Assembly (NCBI RefSeq): GCF_900169275.1
Contig: NZ_FXZC01000003.1
Location: forward strand, 496,001-560,000
Direction: 5' to 3'
Origin: Brevibacterium casei CIP 102111
GTDB lineage: Bacteria > Actinomycetota > Actinomycetes > Actinomycetales > Brevibacteriaceae
DNA length: 64,000 bases
Part shown: in pieces, positions 1 through 7,416 of the stretch
How the letters are laid out: each line of letters begins with the position of its first letter
How positions within the stretch are numbered: the stretch's first letter is position 1
Notes under the pieces: generated by a model
Databases searched by the model: none
What the model was told of the DNA's origin: nothing
What the model saw: only the letters and a program-made list of their open reading frames with translations
Made by a program: the position numbers and the translations under genes

Positions 1-314
1 CGTACCGCCGCACGGGCGAGGACATCGACGCCCTCGTCGAACTCAACGTCATCTACCAGCAGCCGCACACGGAGTTCGACTTCACCGACGTGCCGCAGGT
101 CTTCCGCCCCTACATCGGGAAGTTCGGTCTCGAGTACCTCGAGAAGATCTACGCCGCCCTGCCCGACGACGACATCTTCGAGACCCGCGGCATCAGCCGG
201 GACGGCGCCGTCGTCATCGTCCGCCCCGACCAGTACGTCTCCGGTGTCTTCCCGCTCGATGCGCGCGAGGAGATCGGGAAGTTCTTCGCCGGGGTCTTCC
301 TCCCCGAGGAGTGA
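1..314 (+). CDS. FAD-dependent phenol 2-monooxygenase, C-terminal end (5' truncated by window)
   Basis: Only the last ~103 residues are visible; the first complete codon is at base 3. The segment ends with a stretch around GAVVIVRPDQYVSGVFPL, typical of the thioredoxin-like C-terminal dimerisation domain of phenol hydroxylases and related class A flavoprotein monooxygenases. Members use NADPH, FAD and O2 to ortho-hydroxylate phenols to catechols. The FAD-binding part lies outside the window, so substrate cannot be judged. The monooxygenase at 54361 ends with a similar VRPDRYVAY motif but is a separate gene. Another class A monooxygenase with this C-terminal domain, such as a resorcinol or chlorophenol hydroxylase, is possible. 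Confidence 0.75.
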   Translation, partial: YRRTGEDIDALVELNVIYQQPHTEFDFTDVPQVFRPYIGKFGLEYLEKIYAALPDDDIFETRGISRDGAVVIVRPDQYVSGVFPLDAREEIGKFFAGVFLPEE

Positions 315-434
315 GGCGCGGGTTTCCTGGGAGCGGCTGCACCCGCTTCCCGTGGAGTGCGGGCGAGCTGAGAGCTGACTGACGACCTGCGCCGAGGTAT
401 CGGAAAGTCAGCTTGCCTGTGGCAGGGTGAACGT

Positions 435-905
435 ATGGCTACGAATGAGAAGAGCATCACAGTCACACGGACCATCGACCACCCGACGAAGGAGATCTTC
501 GACGTCCTCACCCTGCCCGACAACCACACGCAGTTCGACGGTTCGGGCATGGTGCAGTCGGCGGAGAAGTCCCAGCGCATCCAGGGTGTCGGCGACGTGT
601 TCGTCATGAACATGTACGCCGAGGCGATGGGCGGCGACTACCAGATGCACAACCATGTCACCGCGTACGACGAGAACAAGATGGTCGGCTGGCAGCCGGC
701 GCAGGCCGACGACCCGAAGGAGCCGGGCGGCTGGGAATGGCTGTACGAGCTCAACGCGGCCGGACCCGACTCCACCGAGGTGACGCTCACCTACGACTGG
801 TCGAAGGTCGACGACCCGAAGCTGCTGCCGCTCTTCCCCGTCGTCAGCGAGGAGCAGCTCGACGAGTCGCTCAACAAGCTCGCGGCCGCCGTCTCCGATC
901 GCTGA
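435..905 (+). CDS. SRPBCC (START/Bet v1-like) family protein
   Basis: A 156-residue soluble protein. It opens with the usual SRPBCC pattern: a beta strand with TVTRTIDHP, then EIFDVLTLPDNHTQFDGSG. The family folds around a deep hydrophobic pocket and includes polyketide cyclases and lipid or aromatic ligand binders; no catalytic residues can be assigned. ATG at 435 is preceded by a weak purine stretch (GGCAGGGTGA). Length is normal for the family. A short GC hairpin (GCCACC-GTT-GGTGGC, 916-930) follows the stop and separates it from the convergent gene. Closeness to the phenol hydroxylase tail may be meaningful, but a shared role is a guess. Confidence 0.75.
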   Translation: MATNEKSITVTRTIDHPTKEIFDVLTLPDNHTQFDGSGMVQSAEKSQRIQGVGDVFVMNMYAEAMGGDYQMHNHVTAYDENKMVGWQPAQADDPKEPGGWEWLYELNAAGPDSTEVTLTYDWSKVDDPKLLPLFPVVSEEQLDESLNKLAAAVSDR

Positions 906-957
906 CGTCGCGGCGGCCACCGTTGGTGGCTGACGCGGCCGTTCGACCGCCGCCGCC

Positions 958-1521
958 TCAGAACCGCGAGCCGGAGAAGCGCTCCGCGTGCCTGCGGTGG
1001 CGGCAGTGGCGGCTGCCAGCGAGCCCGAAAATGCCCCCGACGATGAGGGCGGCACTGCCGAGCGCCCAGAGTGCGGCGCCGGGAGCCGGGTAGCCGATCT
1101 CCATGCCGCCGATCCAGCGCCCCTGCTCGTCCTGGCCGTCCCACATGAAGAACGGCGGGTCCATGATCATCGCCACGAGGGCGACGAGGAGGACGAGGCC
1201 GACGATGACGGCGGCCGGGGACCAGAGAGTGAGCGATCGGGAGAGCCACGCGGTGACCGCGCAGACGAGGATCGCCGCCCAGGGCAGGACGAAGGCGACG
1301 TCGAAGTTCTCGGGGCTGATCGGGTGCTCACCGAGTGAGGTGATGAGCAGGCGTGGACCTCTGTCGTTGCCGCTGTCGAGGACCGGGACCCAGATCATCG
1401 CGATCCACGCGGCCACCGTGATCAGCGGCAACCACCGGGCGATCCAGCGTGCGCGCCTGCCCTGGGGGAGCAGCTGCGTGCCGATCGCGTCGGGACGGTC
1501 CACGGTGTTCATGACCATCAT
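958..1521 (-). CDS. Hypothetical four-helix membrane protein
   Basis: A 187-residue protein not recognised as a named family. Hydrophobic segments near residues 30-50, 78-95, 100-120 and 148-168 suggest four transmembrane helices; a Trp-rich loop around residues 122-140 carries an MDPPFFMWDG motif. The C-terminus is short and basic (SRHCRHRRHAERF), consistent with a cytosolic tail. Another in-frame ATG lies three codons in (MMVMNTVD), so the start is uncertain by a few residues. It stands between a convergent SRPBCC gene and the DUF222 gene, with no operon partner that would give a function. Confidence 0.6.
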   Translation of the reverse strand: MMVMNTVDRPDAIGTQLLPQGRRARWIARWLPLITVAAWIAMIWVPVLDSGNDRGPRLLITSLGEHPISPENFDVAFVLPWAAILVCAVTAWLSRSLTLWSPAAVIVGLVLLVALVAMIMDPPFFMWDGQDEQGRWIGGMEIGYPAPGAALWALGSAALIVGGIFGLAGSRHCRHRRHAERFSGSRF

Positions 1522-1592
1522 TCTTCGGCGCTGCCCGACCGGGCCGGTGACAGCGATGTTGCAGAACTGTCACCGGCTCGCGTCAGGCGCCC

Positions 1593-3329
1593 TCACCCGG
1601 CGGCGAGGATCCGTGTCCGCAGGAGCTCCTCGGCATCGGAAACACTGCCGGTCCGCTTGAGCAAGGCGGGAGCGGGTGCCGGACGAATCAATCCACCGGT
1701 CGGGGCGATGACCACTCGGAGACCCGGAGGGATGGGCACGGTCTCGGGGTCGCTCCGCTCGACTGCAGTGCTCAGGCGGTTCTCCGCGCGGGGCGGTGCT
1801 GACTCCTCCGCGCCTGGCGAGTTCACCACGGTCCCCCTCGGTCGCTCAACGCCGGACTCCGGATCATCGCCGAGCATCGGATCATCGCCGAGCATCGGAT
1901 CGCGAGGGGGCGACGAGGCACCCGACGGCGGACTCCCCCGCGGGGGCAGGGTGCTCACCTCGAGCAGGCCTGAGAGCTGCCGGCGCCAATCCGGTCCCGG
2001 CGGCGGTGCCGCCTCATCGCCGGCCTGCACCGCCTCATCTCCGGCCCGAACCGGCGGGCGCGGGTACTTCATCCGCCTGACGAACGGTGGTGTCATCGAG
2101 GTGTACGAGCGGCCCGCCGGAGTCGTCACGGTCAGTCCCTCGGCACTCGCCTCATGCGACCACCCGGGATGCTCTTTCGCGAAGTTGCACGACGCACACA
2201 GTCCCGACCCGTTCTCCCACGAAGTCGCCCCTCCCTCGGCGAAGGGCCGAGCATGGTCGGCGTGCTTGATCGGCGCATCGCACCACGGGGTCCGGCACCG
2301 GTCGTCACGGAAGATCACCATCTCCCGCAGCCGTCCGGTGAAGGCCCGACCCCTCGCCTCGGTGCCGACGAGCTGACCCTCGGACACGGTCGTGAACATG
2401 CGCCGGATGAAGACCTCGGCCTCGTTCGCGGCGAGAAAGCTGCGCGCGGTCGCCGCCGGCAGCGGCCCGAAGCCGGGCATCCACGCGGGCACCATGCCGT
2501 CGGAGAACAGCGACTCGGCGTCGATGACGACATGGACCTCGGTCGGCACCGCGGCCGCGGACTCCTGGCCCGTGAGCCTTTCGACGAACGTGTCGGCCAT
2601 GACCTGCGGCTGCCGACGCCCGCCCGCGTCACCGGCGGCGATGAGCGAATCGGCGGTCTCCTTGAGCCCCGTCCAGACGGCGACGGCTTCGGTCAGCGGA
2701 AGAATCGCGCTCACCCGCCCCATGCCGTCGGCGAGCGTCGTCAGCGTGACCCTCCGATGCTTCGCGGCCTCCCGCGCCTTCCGATCGGCATCCTCACCGT
2801 CGACCTGCATCGCCATCGCCCGCACCTCGGCGCGCAGACTCCGCGGACCCGACTGGCCCAGACTCTCCCGCATCCGCGTATCGACACGGCGGCGATCAGG
2901 CGAAGCGAGCGTCGCCGTCTCGTCGACCATGATCTTCGCCTTCTCGGCGGAGATCTCACCCGAGCTCAGCGCCTTGAAGGTCTCGGGCATCTCGGTGACG
3001 ATCGCGCGGGCACCGGAGAGGAACTTCCGCCCCGACCCGGGTGAGACGCGTTTGGCCAGCCCCACCTCGTCGCCGGCACGCAGCGCCCACTCATGCACGG
3101 GCAGGCCGTTGAGCCTGTCCCGCTCGCGGCGCAGCTCTGCGAAGGCGACGGCCTCGGCGGATTGGGCGGCGACGATCGTCCCGGTCAGCTCTTCGAGCGC
3201 GGTGATCCGCGCGAGCGCCTCATCCTCGGTCTTCGCCGGCGCGGCACCGCGCAGGACTGCGCGCAGCCGGGCCACCTCGGCGAGGAGATCGGGAACCTCC
3301 ATCGGCTCCCGGACGGGATCGACGTCCAT
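1593..3329 (-). CDS. DUF222 / HNH endonuclease domain protein (13E12-repeat family), copy 1
   Basis: A 578-residue protein. DUF222-type helical region is at about residues 20-330, followed by an HNH nuclease module at about 340-390: Cys345 and Cys350, the HADH pair His356/His359, Asn373, the CASC pair Cys378/Cys381 and His387. After the nuclease comes a ~190-residue Pro/Gly/Ser-rich tail, probably disordered, containing a duplicated MLGDDP unit encoded by an 18-bp tandem repeat. Actinobacterial genomes carry many such genes, and their cellular role is unsettled. The start is ATG at 3329; a TACGGT box six bases upstream suggests a leaderless transcript. A second copy lies at 58124. Confidence 0.88.
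   Translation of the reverse strand: MDVDPVREPMEVPDLLAEVARLRAVLRGAAPAKTEDEALARITALEELTGTIVAAQSAEAVAFAELRRERDRLNGLPVHEWALRAGDEVGLAKRVSPGSGRKFLSGARAIVTEMPETFKALSSGEISAEKAKIMVDETATLASPDRRRVDTRMRESLGQSGPRSLRAEVRAMAMQVDGEDADRKAREAAKHRRVTLTTLADGMGRVSAILPLTEAVAVWTGLKETADSLIAAGDAGGRRQPQVMADTFVERLTGQESAAAVPTEVHVVIDAESLFSDGMVPAWMPGFGPLPAATARSFLAANEAEVFIRRMFTTVSEGQLVGTEARGRAFTGRLREMVIFRDDRCRTPWCDAPIKHADHARPFAEGGATSWENGSGLCASCNFAKEHPGWSHEASAEGLTVTTPAGRSYTSMTPPFVRRMKYPRPPVRAGDEAVQAGDEAAPPPGPDWRRQLSGLLEVSTLPPRGSPPSGASSPPRDPMLGDDPMLGDDPESGVERPRGTVVNSPGAEESAPPRAENRLSTAVERSDPETVPIPPGLRVVIAPTGGLIRPAPAPALLKRTGSVSDAEELLRTRILAAG
1861..1896. repeat. 18-bp perfect tandem duplication inside DUF222 gene
   Basis: The unit GGATCATCGCCGAGCATC occurs twice, head to tail, at 1861-1878 and 1879-1896, then GGATCG begins a third. 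It stays in frame and gives the repeated MLGDDP hexapeptide in the disordered tail. Such a repeat is prone to slippage and length variation between strains. Confidence 0.9.
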
Positions 3330-3335
3330 GAGACC

Positions 3336-3341
3336 ACCGTA
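3336..3341 (-). promoter_or_regulatory. Candidate -10 box, leaderless start of DUF222 gene
   Basis: Read on the minus strand, TACGGT ends six bases before the ATG at 3329. This is the spacing expected if transcription starts at the start codon. No convincing -35 or ribosome binding site is visible. Confidence 0.4.
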
Positions 3342-3395
3342 GACCTCGCCACTGACACGAGAATCGCGCCGACCCTGACACGAGAGCCGACCCCC

Positions 3396-4004
3396 CTACG
3401 CCCCGGCCTGGATCCTCCGCATGATCATGTCCATCGCGACGATGTTGTGCCCACCCTCGGGGATGATGAGGTCGGCGTTGCGCTTCGAGGGCTCGACGTA
3501 GAGCTCGTGCATCGGCTTGACCGTGCCGAGGTACTGCTCCTCGACGGATTCGAGGGTGCGCCCCCGGTCGACGACGTCGCGTTTGATCCGCCGCAGCAGG
3601 CGGACGTCGGCGTCGGTGTCGACGAAGAGCTTGATGTCGAGGAGGCTGCAGATGCGCGGTTCGGCGAAGATGAGGATGCCTTCGACGATGATCACCGGCG
3701 CGGGTTCGACGACGGTCGTCTCTGCGGCGCGGTTGTGGTCGGCGAAGTCGTAGATCGGGCTCTCGACGGCGACGCCTGAGCGCAGGGCTTCGAGGTGGTC
3801 GACGAAGAGGTCGTTGTCGAAGGCGTCGAGGTCGTCGTAGTTGACCTTCTCCCGCTCCGCGAAGGTGAGCTCGTCCTGCCGCTTGTAGTAGTTGTCGTGG
3901 TAGAGCACCGAGGACACGCCTGCGCATTTGGCCAGCAGCGCCTGCGTCAGCGTCGTCTTCCCGCTGCCGGTCCCCCCGGCCACGCCCACTGTCAGAATCT
4001 CCAC
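3396..4004 (-). CDS. udk: Uridine kinase
   Basis: Phosphorylates uridine and cytidine to UMP and CMP with a nucleoside triphosphate (pyrimidine salvage, cytosol). The P-loop GGTGSGKTT is near the N-terminus, followed by the HDNYYK motif, the NYDDLDAFD substrate-binding segment, an IYDFADHNR motif and VIIVEGIL, all typical of Udk. The proposed GTG at 4004 gives 202 residues (MEILTVGVAGG...) with a GGGAAAG stretch upstream; a GTG at 4028 adds eight residues but lacks a visible binding site. The DUF222 gene follows 66 bases downstream on the same strand, which is not evidence for a shared function. Confidence 0.93.
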   Translation of the reverse strand: MEILTVGVAGGTGSGKTTLTQALLAKCAGVSSVLYHDNYYKRQDELTFAEREKVNYDDLDAFDNDLFVDHLEALRSGVAVESPIYDFADHNRAAETTVVEPAPVIIVEGILIFAEPRICSLLDIKLFVDTDADVRLLRRIKRDVVDRGRTLESVEEQYLGTVKPMHELYVEPSKRNADLIIPEGGHNIVAMDMIMRRIQAGA

Positions 4005-4309
4005 GTTCGCACTTTCCCACTCGCCCACGGGTGCCGCCGCAGCCGCCGACGGCTGCGGACAATGATCTCCCCAAATCTACCCGATTCCCCGCTCGGCCCC
4101 GCCCTCGGATAGGGTGGAGGAAACCGCATCCGCACCTCAGTGCGTGATGCCCGCAGCTCGTCGAAGGAGGTGGTCGTCGATGGATTCCGACTCTCGATTG
4201 TGCACCGCCTCCCCCATTCACTGACGCCTGCGCTCCGGCACCGCCGCGCCCTGCCCTGCCGACATCGAACGGCCCAGGCGTCCTCCCGACGACTGCCTGG
4301 AGAATCATC
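4005..4309. other. 305-base divergent spacer between udk and mgtE
   Basis: The spacer holds the divergent promoters of udk and mgtE. mgtE has a potentially long leader with a GGAG binding site (4300-4303) just before its ATG. I looked for an M-box magnesium riboswitch and did not find its conserved GGTGAGGCTCCT core. A 65-codon frame starting with GTG at 4140 overlaps the mgtE start but shows no protein-like features. Confidence 0.5.
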
Positions 4310-5641
4310 ATGGACGCCACCACCATCCGATCGCTGACCGACGACCGTGACCTCACGCGGCTGGCCGCCGCCGTGCGCGACCTCGGCGAGTCCGCGACGA
4401 TCGACCTCATCGCCGAGCTCCCCGCCACCGAGGCGGCCGTCGTCTTCCGCCTCCTGCCCAAGCACGAGTCCGTCGACGTCTTCGACCGCCTCGACCGCGG
4501 CACCCGCTCCGATCTCATCGCGGCCCTCGGCACCGAGGAGCTCACCGCGATCTTCGCCGACCTCGATCCCGAGGACCAGTCCCGCCTCGTCGACGAACTC
4601 CCCGCCGGGGTCGCGACGAAGCTGCTCTCCGCGGTCTCCCGGTCCGACCTCGACGCCGTCATGGCCATCGCCGGCTACGACCGGAACTCGATCGCCCGCC
4701 GGATGTCCCCGACCGCCGTCGTCGCGTGGGATGCCGACACCGTCGCCGAGGTGGCCGCCCGCATCCGCGACACCGACGTCGATCTCGCCGACGTCCGCCT
4801 CGTCCCCGTCCTCGCCCCCGACCGGACCCTGCTCGGCACGCTCGATCCCCTCGAGCTGCTCCGCTGCCCGCCGGATGCTCCGGTCGCCGAGGTGATGGAC
4901 CCGATCGAGGAGATCACCCACACGAGCGACGACCAGGAGACCGCGGCCCGCGCGGCCCTGACCGGCGGCATCACGGTCCTGCCCGTGTGCGACAGCGAGG
5001 ACCGCCTCGTCGGGATCGTGCCCATCGACGACGCCGCCCGCATCATCGCCGAGGCCGACGAGGCCGACTTCGCGCTCTCCGGGGGCACCCAGCCGCTCTA
5101 CCGCCGGTACCTGCCGACGCCGATCACCCACCTCGCCCGCAGCCGCATCGTCTGGCTGCTCGTCCTCGCGGTCTCCGCCGTCCTCACCGTCCATGTCCTC
5201 GAGATCTTCGAGTCGACCCTCGCCGAGGTGGTCGCCCTCGCCCTCTTCATCCCCCTGCTCACCGGGATCGGCGGGAACACGGGATCGCAGGCGGCGACGA
5301 CGGTGACCCGGGCGCTGGCGATGGACGAGGTGGGGCTGCGCGACTGGTTCCGGGTCGCCGGCAAGGAGTTCTCCACCGGACTCCTCCTCGGTCTCCTCCT
5401 CGCGATTCCCGCGTTCGCGATCGCCTCGCCGCTCTACGGTCTCGAGATCGGTGCGATCATCGCACTCACCCTCATCGTCAACTGCCCCGTCGCCGCCTTC
5501 GTCGGCGGGTCGATCCCCATCGTCGCGAAGGCGTGCCGGGTCGATCCCGCGGTCGTCTCGACGCCGTTCATCTCGACGTTCTGCGATGCCAGCGGCCTGC
5601 TCGTCTACTTCACGATCGCGATCTCGATCATGGGGCTGTGA
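4310..5641 (+). CDS. mgtE: Magnesium transporter MgtE
   Basis: A 443-residue Mg2+ channel of the cytoplasmic membrane. The N-terminal superhelical MgtE_N domain covers about residues 1-125, a pair of CBS domains about 130-250 (for example ITVLPVCDSEDRLVGIVPIDDAA), and five transmembrane helices fill 270-443. The membrane part contains the signature PLLTGIGGNTGSQA and the late NCPVAAFVGG and PFISTFCDASG segments that build the pore. The cytosolic domains sense Mg2+ and close the pore when it is abundant. Length and order match the family. ATG at 4310 follows GGAG. The gene is convergent with the regulator at 5651, only nine bases away. Confidence 0.95.
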   Translation: MDATTIRSLTDDRDLTRLAAAVRDLGESATIDLIAELPATEAAVVFRLLPKHESVDVFDRLDRGTRSDLIAALGTEELTAIFADLDPEDQSRLVDELPAGVATKLLSAVSRSDLDAVMAIAGYDRNSIARRMSPTAVVAWDADTVAEVAARIRDTDVDLADVRLVPVLAPDRTLLGTLDPLELLRCPPDAPVAEVMDPIEEITHTSDDQETAARAALTGGITVLPVCDSEDRLVGIVPIDDAARIIAEADEADFALSGGTQPLYRRYLPTPITHLARSRIVWLLVLAVSAVLTVHVLEIFESTLAEVVALALFIPLLTGIGGNTGSQAATTVTRALAMDEVGLRDWFRVAGKEFSTGLLLGLLLAIPAFAIASPLYGLEIGAIIALTLIVNCPVAAFVGGSIPIVAKACRVDPAVVSTPFISTFCDASGLLVYFTIAISIMGL

Positions 5642-5650
5642 GGGCAGACT

Positions 5651-7231
5651 TCACCGCAGGCTGCGGGTGAGCTGGTCCCACAGCTCCTGATCGAAGCGGC
5701 GGCGGGCGAGCAGACCGGACATGTGGCGGACGGCGTTGTCGACCTTGCCGCGCCATACGTCGATCGCCGTCTCCGCATCCCCGCGGGACAGCGCCCGGTA
5801 CATCCCTCGGTCGTCGCCGAGGATGCGGTCGGCCGCCGGTGAATAGTCGAGGCGGAGGACGGAGATGAAGAGGCGCAGGCGAAGGGTGAGCGATTCGAAG
5901 GCCCGCGCGCTCTGCCGCAGACCCGAGGCGCGGGCGAGCTCCTGCTGGTAGTGGAGGTCGGCGTCCTCGACGTCGATGCCGCTGCGGGTCGCCGCCGAGG
6001 CCTCCACCTGGCGCAGCGCGAGCTGGACGGGGACGAGGAACCGCTGCGGACGCAGAGCGAGCGAGCGCAGCACCACCTCGCCGACGGCCATGCGCGCGGC
6101 GTAGAGGTCGAGGACGTCAAGGGTCGTGATGAGCGGGATCCTCGCCCCGCCCCGGGTGCCGTCGAGGAGTCCGTCGTCGACCATCCGGCGCAGCGCCGCA
6201 TCGACCGACGATCGGGGGACGTCCATGCGGCGGGAGAGCAGGCGCGGATTGATCCGGTCACCGGGCTGGTAGCCGGAGTCGATGATCTCCTCGCGCAGGG
6301 CGATCGCGAGATGCTCGGTGATCGACCTGGTCGAGCTCGGCAGCCACGACGAGATCTCCATTGAGTCAGAATTCGTGGAAGTTTTCGGGACGTCCGCCTG
6401 CCGCCCCGCCTGCCAGCTCACGCCCTCGAGACCGTGGCGGACGCGACCGGCGACGAGGTCGAGCAGCGACCCGGGGATGTCCTGGCAGTGCGCAAGGCCG
6501 GCCTTGAGCGCGGCGATGAAGTCCTCGGGCCCGTGGTGGAGGGAGAGGACATCGAAGGCGGGAAGACCCGCATCGGGGTCGGCGACGAGTTCGGCGGCCT
6601 CGCCGAGGGGATCGTAGACGACGAGGCGCAGCCGCACCGGGTCGATCCCCGCGACCCCGTCGAGGAGAATGCCCATCGCCGCCTCATCGGTCTGCCGGTG
6701 CTCGCTGCCGAAGCGCTGCGGCCAGCGGGTGACGCCGGCCGAGCGCAGGCCGGCGACGACCCCGGCGATGCGCCGCTGGATGCGCCGGGCCGGCACCGGC
6801 GAGGGATCGGCGCCACCGGCCCCGAGGCGGAATCCGACGACGATGAGCGGGAAGCCGCTCGCCGCGACGACGACCTCGTCGCCGCCGGCCCCGTCCTCGC
6901 GGATCGTGTGGAGGTCGCTCAGCGGCACCGTCATCTCCCGCACCGCGCGCGAGACGATGCTCTGACTCAGACCCGTCGCCTCGGCGATCGCCCGGGTCGA
7001 ATAGTCCTTGCCCGAGATCCGCGCCCCGGCGGTCCCGACGAGGGCTTCGACGACCTGGGTCGCCGTGCTCTGGATCTGCGGGCGACCGCTGCGGGGACGG
7101 TCGGCCAGGTCCGAGCGACGGGCCCAGCGGCGCAGACTCGACTCGGACACCCCCGCCTCGGCGGCCGCCTCGGCGATCGACGTCGCAGCCGCACGGACGA
7201 CCACACTGCGACGGAACTCCGGGGTGAACAT
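5651..7231 (-). CDS. Composite transcription regulator: transposase-like HTH + unknown middle + GntR/FCD
   Basis: A 526-residue protein with three parts. Residues 1-45 look like a transposase/Hin-type HTH (EFRRSVVVRAA...AEAGVSESSLRRWARR), and a second HTH-like segment follows around 70-95 (YSTRAIAEATGLSQSIVSRAV). Residues ~115-275 form an unrecognised alpha/beta region. Residues ~300-526 are a GntR winged helix (ITEHLAIALREEI...PGDRI, RSSVDAALRRM) followed by an all-helical FCD-like ligand domain. GntR-FCD regulators are normally ~220-250 residues, so the N-terminal half is extra. One frame is open throughout; an internal Met (NSDSMEISS) just before the GntR part could be a second start. Divergent from putA, so control of proline catabolism is likely but inferred. 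Confidence 0.8.
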   Translation of the reverse strand: MFTPEFRRSVVVRAAATSIAEAAAEAGVSESSLRRWARRSDLADRPRSGRPQIQSTATQVVEALVGTAGARISGKDYSTRAIAEATGLSQSIVSRAVREMTVPLSDLHTIREDGAGGDEVVVAASGFPLIVVGFRLGAGGADPSPVPARRIQRRIAGVVAGLRSAGVTRWPQRFGSEHRQTDEAAMGILLDGVAGIDPVRLRLVVYDPLGEAAELVADPDAGLPAFDVLSLHHGPEDFIAALKAGLAHCQDIPGSLLDLVAGRVRHGLEGVSWQAGRQADVPKTSTNSDSMEISSWLPSSTRSITEHLAIALREEIIDSGYQPGDRINPRLLSRRMDVPRSSVDAALRRMVDDGLLDGTRGGARIPLITTLDVLDLYAARMAVGEVVLRSLALRPQRFLVPVQLALRQVEASAATRSGIDVEDADLHYQQELARASGLRQSARAFESLTLRLRLFISVLRLDYSPAADRILGDDRGMYRALSRGDAETAIDVWRGKVDNAVRHMSGLLARRRFDQELWDQLTRSLR

Positions 7232-7237
7232 TCCCTC

Positions 7238-7243
7238 ATTCTA
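7238..7243 (-). promoter_or_regulatory. Candidate -10 box, leaderless start of the GntR-type regulator
   Basis: Minus-strand TAGAAT, five of six matches to TATAAT, ends six bases before the ATG at 7231. It supports a leaderless mRNA and the long upstream start of this composite regulator. Confidence 0.5.
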
Positions 7244-7416
7244 CGCTCGCTCTCACGCCTTCTGACTCAAAGGTTTCGGCGGGCGGTCGCCGACCATTCA
7301 CCCCCGGTTGGGCCCGGCGCATACTGAGGGGACAACGGCGGGGGCAGGCGGCCGACGACGACCACGTGGACTCCCGAACACCGGGGACAACCACTAGAAG
7401 TAAGGACGGATAGCAG

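Noticed and set aside
4005..4309. M-box magnesium riboswitch in the mgtE leader
   Set aside because: The conserved GGTGAGGCTCCT core and other fixed segments are not present.
4140..4337. Leader peptide of mgtE (65 codons from GTG 4140)
   Set aside because: No convincing binding site, no run of a regulatory amino acid, and composition typical of chance frames in GC-rich DNA.
5651..7231. Insertion sequence, suggested by the transposase-like HTH
   Set aside because: No DDE or other transposase catalytic domain and no terminal inverted repeats; the frame continues into a GntR/FCD regulator.
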